This document shows, one piece after another, positions 16,268 through 26,000 of a stretch of DNA of 39,450 bases. The translations under genes were made by a program, and so were the position numbers. Location: assembly GCA_022644775.1 (NCBI GenBank), contig JALCHN010000015.1, positions 1 to 39,450 on the forward strand, written 5' to 3'. How positions within the stretch are numbered: position 1 is the stretch's first letter; each line of letters starts with the position of its first letter. Origin of the DNA: Eggerthellaceae bacterium. Its GTDB lineage: Bacteria > Actinomycetota > Coriobacteriia > Coriobacteriales > Eggerthellaceae. The notes under the pieces are model-generated. The model did not search any database and was not told where the DNA came from. It worked only from the letters and a program-made list of their open reading frames with translations.

Positions 16268-17008
16268 CTATTCGCTCTTCTTGTTGGCTTTGCCCTTGTG
16301 GCGCGCGATAAGTGCGATCGCCGCGGTGAGCGCCGCGACGAAGACGAGCACGCCCACGATCACCGGGATGTAGTCGCCCGTCTTGGCCAAGCCGGCCGCA
16401 GACGACGAGCGCGTGGTTTCGGTTTCGGTTTCGTTCTGCTTCTGCTGCACGTCGCTGTCCCCGCCGCCCGCGACAATACGGGTGTCGTAGAGGGCGAGCG
16501 ACTTCTTGTCCATCGATTCGGCCTGGCCGGCGTCGTTGCCGCTCTTGATCACGACTTCGCCGTCGTAGGCGTTAATCGAAAAGGTTACGTCGTCGGCCTT
16601 GGCAAAGCCGCTCGGCGCTTCCTCTTCGTGAAGCACGTAGTCGGTGTCGACGTTGAGCACCTTGTCCAGGCGCTCGGGCGACTCGTTCGACCACCAATCG
16701 GCCACCACCGCACCCGACGCCGCGTCGAGAATCTGCAGGTGGGCGCCGGCCACCGGGTCGTGGTTGTCGGCGGCGAGCTTCGAAACCGAAAGGTCGGTGG
16801 TGTAGTCGGACACGCCCGAGCCGCCCGCCGAAGGCGCCGTACCCTCGTTGGGTTCCACGGTGAAGACCAAATGCCCGTCATCGGTGGTTGCGGCCTGCGC
16901 CGGCGCCGCCCACAGGCAGAGGGCGAAGACAGCCCCCAGCAGGGCGGCCCCTAGGGCGAGCAGGGCCCGCCCCGGGCGATAGGCCTTCTGTTGCGTTCGC
17001 TGCATCAT
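16268..17008 (-). CDS. LAKTGD-sorted Cna-B (SpaA-like) surface protein
   Basis: A 246-residue wall-anchored protein. Features: signal peptide ending near AAPAQAA, one Cna-B/SpaA-like domain (LSVSKLAADNHDPVAGAHLQ to DTDYVLHEEEAPSGFA), a Thr/Ser/Glu-rich linker, the sorting signal LAKTGD, a hydrophobic helix and the basic tail HKGKANKKSE. LAKTGD is an LPXTG variant with Ala for Pro, so a dedicated sortase is likely; none is in the window. It starts 3 nt after the giant adhesin stop, with its ribosome site (GAGGGGG) inside the adhesin's last codons, which implies coupled expression. It may be a minor pilin or the wall anchor for the adhesin; that is inference. Confidence 0.85.
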   Translation of the reverse strand: MMQRTQQKAYRPGRALLALGAALLGAVFALCLWAAPAQAATTDDGHLVFTVEPNEGTAPSAGGSGVSDYTTDLSVSKLAADNHDPVAGAHLQILDAASGAVVADWWSNESPERLDKVLNVDTDYVLHEEEAPSGFAKADDVTFSINAYDGEVVIKSGNDAGQAESMDKKSLALYDTRIVAGGGDSDVQQKQNETETETTRSSSAAGLAKTGDYIPVIVGVLVFVAALTAAIALIARHKGKANKKSE

Positions 17009-17011
17009 CGG

Positions 17012-20000
17012 CTACGCCCCCTCACGCTGGTTGGCTGCCGCAGGCACAGCTTGGGCGAATGCGGCCGACCCTTCGTAGACCAGCTTGTAGCCGTTGGCGT
17101 TATCGGGCACCAAGGCGAAGTAGGGGTCGCGGTAGGGGTTGACCAGGTGACCGGCCGGTGCTGCTTCTTCCTTGAAGTAGTAGGCGGTGCCCGGCTGCAC
17201 CTTCACGTCACGGAAGGTGATCCAGCCGTTCTTGTCGGACATGTTGTTGCCCAGGTAGACATCCTGCCCGTTGGGGTTGTACTGCCACAGGCCGTAGCGC
17301 GCGCCCTCGAGCGGTGCGCCGTTGGACTTGCTGTTCTTCTGCACGCGCAGGTCGATCGCACGGGTCTCGTTGGTGAAGGTGTTGTTGCCTTCCACCGTGG
17401 TGCCGTCGGCCGCGTGCTTGGTGTAGGCGCCTTCGGCCGTGAGCACGCCGTTATCGTCCTTGGTCACCGTGACCGTGAGCTCGACCGTGCCCTTGTCGTA
17501 GGAGATGAGGGCGTTGTCGGCCGCCACCTCGCGAATCGTGTAGGTGTAGGTGCCTTCCTCGGTGTAGGTGAGCACCGCGCTGCCCGCGTCGCGCGCCGTG
17601 TCGGCGCTCGCAGCGCCCGGCATGTCGAGGGCCACATGGCCCGTCGCGTCGTTGACGCCGTGACTTACCGCGTTGCCGTTCTCATCGACCATCTCGAAGG
17701 TGAAGGTGTTGTCGGCCAAGGAGCCGTCGAAGTCCTTCTGCACTTCGGGCATGAAGGTGGCTGCGCCGTCCTTTTCCGGCGCAACGTCCGCCGCAAGGCC
17801 CATCGCGCGGAAGGCCGCGAGAACCGCGGAGTTGTTGTAGAACGTCGCGGTCGTCACCGGCTGGGCCGTGGCCTCACCGGTCACGCGGGCGATAGACGTG
17901 CTGACCTTCTGGTCGGCGCCCACCGTCACCGTGATCTGGTAGACGCTCGCGTCATCGACCACGTCGCTCGCCGCGCTGTCTGCGTTTTCATGAAGCAGGT
18001 AGCGGTAAGTGCCCGCCTTGTAGTAGGTCAGATCGGGCAGGGCCACCGTGGCCTTGTGGGTCTCGGCGTCGAAGGCCGGGTTGGTCACCTGGGCCGTGAA
18101 GGCCTGGCCGTCGTCGACAATCGCGTCGGTTCCGCTATAGACGACCCCTTCGCCGCCGCTGCGCGGATTCCAGCTGCTATCGGTTGCCACCAGGCTGAAG
18201 CTGAAGGCGCGGTTGAGATCGCTGCCGTAGTAGTACTTGTCGAAGGCAAGCGCTGCATGGGCCTCGAACTTGGTGTTGGTGAAGGCGAGCCCCGCATCGG
18301 TGCCGTAGGCCACCGTGGCTTCGAGCGCGCCCTTCTGGTTGTCGGTCACCGTCACCGTCGCCGTGCGCACAGCCGTGTCGTAGGTGACGCCGGCCTCGGT
18401 GAAGCCGCCCGCCGCCTTCTGCTCATCGGTCGCCTGCGCGTAGGTCACGCCGTCGGCGTTGACCGCATCGGCGGGCACGACTTCGGAAATCGCATAGGTG
18501 TAGGTACCCGGCTGCTTATAGGTGATCGCATCGAAGGCGAAGCTGCCGTCGGCCGCGTTGGTCACCGCGGTGACCGCAGGCAGCGGGGTATCCGCCGCCG
18601 CGTCGCCGGTAGCTTCGATCTGGAAGGTATAGGCACCCGCTTCGAGCGTGCCACCGGTCAGGGTCTTCGTGCCCGAGAGCACCGCCGTGGTGTCCGCAGC
18701 CTTGTATTCGTTCGTGAACACGGGCGCTTCGGCCGCCTTGCCGTCGTAGGTCACCGTAGCCTGGAGCTTGCCCTGGCCGTCGTCGGTCACATCGACGGTG
18801 GCCTTGTGGGCCGACGCGTCGTAGGTGATGCCGTTGAGCTCATACAGACCTGTCCCGTCGGGTACGGCGCCTTCGGGCACCTGCTCGGTAATCAGGTAGT
18901 CGTAGCTGCCCGCCTTGTCGAAGGTCATCGTGCCGAAGGTGGCCGCGGAAGTCGCGGCACCGTTTGCCGGCGCGGCAGCTGCGGCCGTCGTACTCTCCGG
19001 CATCGGCGCGCCTTCGGTGAGCGCCTTCATTTCGAACGTGAAGGTCTCGCCATCGACCCAGCTGCGGCCTTGGAGTTGCTTCTGGGCTTCAAGCTGCGCC
19101 GTGGTCGCGTCGGCACGGTAGTTGTTGACGAACGTAATCGCAGGCGCCTGCTCGACCTGAGCGTCGCCATAGGTCACGGCCAGCGTGCCGTTACCGCGGT
19201 CGGCCACGTGCACGGTCACCTGTTCGCTGTGGCCGTCGTAGGTCACGCCGTCCTTCACGTAGGTGCCGTCGACGTTCTGCGCAGCGCCTTCGGGAATCTG
19301 TTCCGACACCGTGTAGGTGTAGGTCGCGCTGTCCTTATAGGTGCCGTCGGCGTTCTTCAGCACGTCCTGGGTGTAGGAAATCTTGTCGAACGTCACGGTG
19401 CCGTCGGCATCGTTCTGCTTGGCCTGCAGCACGTTGCCGTCGGCGTCCTTCAGCTCGAAGGAGAACGCGCCCGCTTCGAGGGCCTTGCCGTCGAGCTGCT
19501 TATGGGCCGCCAGGTAGGCCGCGCCATCCGCTTTGTAGGTATTCGTGAAGGTCGCATCGTTGCCGGCGAAGGTCACCGAAGTTGCGAGCGTGCCCGACGC
19601 CTTGTCGAGGGCCACGTGCACGGTAACGTCCTTCACCGACCCGTCGTAGGTCATGCCCTTGTTGGTGCCGGCGACTTCGCTAACGGTGTAGTGGAAGTCC
19701 TTGGCATCGGCGCCGCCGAGGTCGGAAAGCTCATAGGAGAGGGGCGCGAAGGCCACGGTACCGTCGGCCGCGTTGGTCGCGGTCTGCAGCACGTTGCCTG
19801 CTTCATCCTTCAGCTGGAAGGAGAACTGGTCTGCCTGGAGCTGGGCGCCTTCGAGGACCTTCTTGGCCGTGACGGTCGCCTGGCCCTTGGCGTTGTGGGT
19901 GTTACCGAAGACGGGCGCCGCAAAGGTGGCCGCCTTGTCGGCGCCGTAGGTCACGCTCATCGTGCCGTCGCCGTTGTCGGCCACGTTGACCTGCACGTCC

Positions 20001-23000
20001 TTCACCGAGGAGTCATAGGTCATGTCGGGATCGGAGCCCGCGACTTCGTTGATCGTGTAATGGTAGGTGCCCGCGGCGGTATACGAAATCGGCGCGAAGA
20101 CAGCCAGGCCGCTGGCGTCATTCGAGACGGTCTGCGGCACAGTTCCAGCGGCGTCCTTCAGCTGGAAGCTGAATGCACCCGCCTGGAGCGCGGCACCCGT
20201 GAGCTGCTTGGTCGCAGAGAGCGCAGCTTCGCCCGTTGCCTTATAGCTGTTCGTGAAGACCTTGCCCGTGTTGGCGTCGCCGTTGTAGGTCACGGCAAGC
20301 GCGCCGTCGCCGTTATCGGCCACGTGCACGGTCACGTCCTGCACCGACCCGTCGTAGGTCACGCCGGCGAAGGTCCAGGTGCCGTCGGCGTTTTGGGTTG
20401 CGCCCGCAGGCACGGCCTCGGCGATCTGGTAATGGAAGTCCTTGGACGGCGCGTAGGTGCCGTCGGCGTTCTTCAGGTCGTTGAGCGAGTAGGAGACGTC
20501 GTCGAAGGCCACGCCGCCGTTGTCATCGTTCTGCTTGGTCTGCAGCACGGTGCCGTCCTGGCTCAGCGTGAAGGTGAAGGCGCCCGCCTTAAGGCTGGCC
20601 CCATCGAGCTGCTTCTTGGCGGCGAAGTGGGCGCTGCCTGTGGCGGCGTAGGCGTCGTCGAAGGCAAGGCCACTCTTGCCAGCCGTGCTCGTCACGGCAA
20701 GCGTGCCGTCACCGTTGTCGGAAACGGTCACCTTGAAGGTCTGCGGGGCGGCCAGCGTGTAGCCGGAAGGCGCCGCGGTTTCAGCAACCGTGTAGGTGTA
20801 GGTCTTGCCCGCGTCGGCCTCGGTGTAGGCAATGCTGCCGAAGGAGAAGTCGCCGTTCGCATCGGTGGTGACGGAGGTCTGTTCAGGCAGGGGCGCGCCC
20901 TCGGAGCCGGAAAGCTCGAAGGCCACCTTGCCGTCGAGGTCGCTGCGGTTCTGGCCGTTCACGGTCTTATGGCCCTGCACCGTGGTCGAGCCAGAGGCAT
21001 GGTAGGCGTTGTGGAATGCGGGCACGGGGGCCTCGTCGGCAGGCAGGAAGCCCGTGACGAAGTCGTAGCTGTAGGCCACCTTGAAGGCGCCGTCGTCACC
21101 CGTCGTCACGCGCACGGTGACGTCGTGGCTCGCGCCGTCGTAGGTCGTACCCTCATAGGTCCAGGTGCCGTCTGCGTTCTGGGTCGCGCCTTCGGGCACG
21201 GCTTCGCGGATGGTGTAGTGGTAGTCGCCCGCTTCGCCATAGGACAGGGGCTCGAAGGACACGTTGCCGTCGGCCGCGTTGGTCGCGGTCTGCAGCACGT
21301 TGCCGTCGGCGTCGAGCAGCTGGAAGCTGAATGCGCCGGCCTTGAGCGGGGCGCCGTCGAGCGTCTTCTTTGCCTTGAGCACCGCGGTGCCCTTGGTGTA
21401 GGTGTTGGAGAAGTTCGCGCCGCCATCGGGCACGCCCGAGACCGCTGCCTTGATTTGGCCATGGCCGTCATCGGTTGCGGTAACCGTGATGTTATAGGCC
21501 GTGTCATCGTAGGTCACGCCCGGCTTGTTGGTGTCGACCTCTTTCAGCACGTAATGGTAGGTGCCCGCCGCACCGATCAAGTCGCCGGGCGTGGCAAGCG
21601 CATACGTGCCGTCGGAAGCAACCGAAGCGGTAGCCACAGGATCCGTGCCGGCCACGGCGAAGGTGTCATCGGCTGAGTAGAGCGCCACCTGGAACTCGCC
21701 GTCGACGATGTCGCGGCCCTCGAGCGTCTTGGTGCCCGAAACCGTGAAGCCGGTTTCCGTGGCCTTATAGGTATTAGTAAAGGTAATGCCGCCGACCGTG
21801 CCGTTGTCCTGCTTGTAGACCGGCGTCACGGAAAGCGTGCCGTCACCCTTGTCGGCCACCGTCACGTCGACCTCATGCAGGCCGCCGTCGTTGGTCACGC
21901 CGTCAACAGTGCCCGATTCAGCAATCTTGTAGACGTAGGTCTTACCGGCATCGTCCAGCGTGTAGTGGATGTCGCCGAACGAGAAGGCGGCGTCAGTGCC
22001 CGTAGTCGGGTCGATCGTCACCTGCTTTGTAGCCGGCAGAGGAGCACCCTCGCTTCCCGACACGGTGAAGGTCCAACTGTCACCCGCTTGGAAGGCCCGG
22101 CCGTCGAGATGCTTGGCGGCCTGCAGGGTGAAGTCGCCCGCGGCCGTGTAGGCGTTGGTGAAGGTCGCCGCATCGCCGTCGCCCGACGTGGTCACCGCAA
22201 GCGTCCCGTCGCCGTTATCGGCCACGGAAACGGTCACGGTCTTGATAGCGGTATCGTAGGTGACGCCGCCTTCGGCGCCCTTGACTTCCGAAATGGTGTA
22301 GGTATGCGTGCCCACATCGGCCAAGCTATAGGAAATCTTGTCGAAGGCCACGTTGCCGTCGGCGTCATTGGGATTGGTCTGAAGAAGCTTGTCACCCTCT
22401 TTCAGCTGGAAGGAGAATTCGCCTTTGGCAAGAGTGCGACCAGACAGCTGCTTATGCGCGGTGAACTGCGCTTCACCCGTAGCGGTGTAGGTATTGCTGA
22501 AAGCGATTGCCTGCGACTTTTCTGCGACCACCGCAGCAGACAGGATGCCGTCGCCGTTATCGGCTACATGCACCACCACGGTCTTTTCCGTCTGGTCGTA
22601 GCTGACGCCTCCCAGGTTGCCCTGGTCCTCGGTTACCTTGTAGGTATGGTCGCCCAGATCCGCCTGGGTGTAGCTAATCGGCGTGAAGGTAATCGCGCCG
22701 TTTGCTCCGTTCGAGCCGGTGGCCACGACCTTGCCCGCCTCGTCCTTTACGGTAAAGCCGAACTCGCCAGCCTTTGCATCGCGGCCGGTGAGGCTCTTGG
22801 TGCCCGTAAGCTTGATCGAGCCCTTGGCCGTGTACGTGTTCGTGAAGCTCAGCTCATCGGAGCCGTTGGAAACCACCTGGGCATCGAGCGTGCCGTTGCC
22901 GTTGTCGGTCACGTTAACCTTCACGGTCTTGCTGTTCGCGTCATAGGTTATGCCGCCCTTGTCGCCCGTCACCTCCGACACCTTATAGGTATGCTCGCCG

Positions 23001-26000
23001 AGCGCCGACGTGTCGTTCGCGGTAATCGCGTAGTCAATCGGCGTGAAAGCGATTGAGCCGTCGGCCTTGTTCGTGCCCGTGGCCACCTGCGTGCCGTTTT
23101 CGGTCGCGACGAAGGAGAATTCGTCATCGGTTAGGCTCTGATTCTCGAAGGTCTTGGTACCGGCGAGCGTAATCGACCCCTTGGCGCTATACGTGTTCTT
23201 GAAGGTGTTGCCCTGCTGGCCATCGCCATAGGTATAGGTGGGCGTGGCCACGAGCGTGCCGTTTTCGTTGGCAACCGTAACCGTCACGTTCACGACGGAC
23301 GTGTCATAGGTAACACCCGGCAGCTTGTCGGCGTCAGCCGGCACGACCTCGTCGATCGTGTAGGTGTACGTGCCGGCAGCCGTGTAGTCGATCTTGTCGA
23401 ACGCCACCGTGCCGTCGGCGCCATTCTGCTTGGTCTGCAGCACCTTGCCATCGGCGTCTTTCAGCTCGAAGCTGAATTTGCCATCATAACGGGAATCAGG
23501 CACCGCACCGTTCAGGGTCTTGTTGGCCTGCAGTTGCACCGAGCCGGACTTCGTGAATGCATTCGTGAATTTGAACGCATTGAAGTCAGTGCCTTCGACC
23601 TTATCGACAGCGAGCGTGCCGTCGCCCTTGTCGGTCACGTTGACCTTCACGGTGTAGACCGTGTCGTCATAGGTCACGCCCGCGGCGCTGCCAGCGACTT
23701 CGGACACCGTGTAAGTGTGCTCGCCCGGCTGGTAGGCCGCGTCGGTCGCATCGGTGGCGTAGACAATCGGGCTGAAGGCAAACGTTCCGTTTGCGTTGTT
23801 CTTCACGGTCTGCAGAACCGTGTCGCCTTCCTTCAACTGGAAGGAGAAGTCGTCGCCAGTAAGCGTGCCGTTCGTGAAGGCCTTGGTGCCGCTCAGGTTG
23901 AGTGCGCCCGTAGCCCTGTAGGTGTTGGTGAAGGTCAGGTCTGCTCCTGCGCCCGCAACATCGACGTCGAAGGCACCGTTGTGCTGCGTATCGGTCACCG
24001 TCACCGTCACGTACTTGGCGCTAGTCTGCGCCGTGTAGCCGTCCTTTGACCCGCTTTCGGACACCTTATAGTAGTAGGTGCCCGGCGCGGTATAGGAAAT
24101 CTTGTCGAAGCTGAAATCGCCGTTTGCATCGCTGGTCGCAGTGAGCTGCGTACCGTCTTCGACGGCCGGCGCGGTATCGTTGGCCGCGGTCACTTGGGTA
24201 AGCGTGAACGCAAAGCCTGACAGGTCGGCATCGCTCTTGCCCGTGACCTGCTTGTGGCCGTCGATCGTAGCTTCACCGCTCGCCTGGTAGGTATTCTTGA
24301 AGTTCATCCCGTCGAGCGCAGCGCTCCCGTCTTCAGCAGCAACCGCAAGCGTGCCGTTGCCGTTGTCGGTCACGTTGACCTTCACGGTGTAGGACCTGCT
24401 GTCATAGGTGATGCCCGCATCGGTGGTGCCGCCCTTGTCTTCGGTCACCGTGTAGGTGTGCGCGCCCAGATCATCAAGGCCGTAGGAAATCGTCGTGAAG
24501 GAGATGGCGCCCGCACCATTGCTCGTGCCGGTGGCCACGGTCGCATCGCCTTCCTTCACCGTGTAGGTAAAGGTCGTGTTGACGCCGTTGCCGTTTTCGA
24601 AGGTCTTGGTGCCGCCCAGCGTGAGCGCACCCGTTGCGTTATACGTGTTGGTGAAAGCCACGCTCGAAGCGCCCTCGCCGTACTGCGGCGTTGCGGTGAG
24701 CTTCCCGTCGACCATGGCGACGACGACCTTCACCTCCTGCGGCTGCACCGCGTAGGTGATGCCGTCCTTGGTGGGATGATCGGCGTCAACGCCTTCGGGC
24801 AGATTCTCCTGAATGGAGTACGTGTAGGTGCCCTCCTTGGTGAATGCGATCTCGCCGAAGGAAGCCGTGGGCTGACTCTGAGTCGCCGTGGCGGTCGTGG
24901 CCGCAGTCATCGGAGTCTTGACGCCCGCATCGTTGCCCACCGCCGTCAGCGTGAACCCGAAGGTCTGGCCCTCTTTCCACTTGTTGTAGTTCTTGGTGAC
25001 CGCAATCGACGTCTTCGCCGCATAGGTATTGGTTACCGTAAGCGCGTCGGCCGCTGCGCCGTCGTAGGCCACGGTCGCCACGCCGTCCTTCACCGTCACC
25101 GTAGCGGTGTGCTCGGTGGTGTCGTAGGCAAGGTCGGCCGCCGCAGCGCCGCCTGCGGGCGCTGTCTCTTTAATAGTGTAGGTATAGACGGCATCTTTGA
25201 CGTCGTAGACGATCTGTCCAAAGGACACGGCATCGGTGCTGGTGGCCGTCACGGTCTTTGTGCCGTCAGCGGAGCCTTCCGGCATGGGCGCGCCGTTCTG
25301 CGCGGTGAGCGTGAATTGGAAGGCGTCGCCGTCCTGCCAGGCGCGACCGGAAATAGCCTTCTTCACGAGCAGTTCGGACTGCACCTTGCTGCTCGAGGTG
25401 TTGTTGAACACCGCGCCGGCAGGCAGAGCCTCCGAGCACGCCTCATCGGCATAGTAGGTAGCGGGCTCGGCCACGTACGTCGTGTTGGTCGTGTTGCCCA
25501 GGGTGTCGACGAACTTGTGCACGACGATCTTGGCATAGTACGCCGTGGCATCGGTCCCGTAGGCCACGCCGTCCACCGCCGACGTGGCCGGGTCTTCGGT
25601 GATGCGGTAGACGTGCGTCTGCACGTTGCCGCCCGCAGCATCGGGCGCGAAGTTGTCGTCGGTATAGGCAATGGGGCCGAAGGAGATAGCCGACTTGTTA
25701 TTGGCCACCAGATCGCCCACCTGCTGCCAGCCGCCGGCAGTCTGCTCTTCGAGCTTGAACTTGAAACCTGACACGGTAGCATCTGCGCCGTTGACGTGCT
25801 TAGTCGCCGCAAGCGAGCCCGTACCGCCGTTATATTGTTTGTTGTGCTGGTAGACGTTATGCCATTCGCCCGAGCGAATGAAGACCGACTTGGCAACAAG
25901 CCAGCCCGACGACGTGTTGTCGTTGTACCAATCGGCGCCCGTTGCCAGAAATACGCCCGTCACCGAACCGGCCGTCGTCACCTTCGAAGCGCCCGTGAAG

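Noticed and set aside
17012..17014. A fusion of the adhesin with the following LAKTGD protein by frameshift
   Set aside because: The downstream protein begins with its own signal peptide and ribosome site, so it is an independent exported protein.
16991..21676. A 1561-codon open frame on the plus strand opposite the adhesin gene
   Set aside because: It is antisense to a repetitive GC-rich gene whose codon pattern suppresses stops on the other strand. The translation shows only periodic Gly/His/Val/Arg-rich text and no domain.
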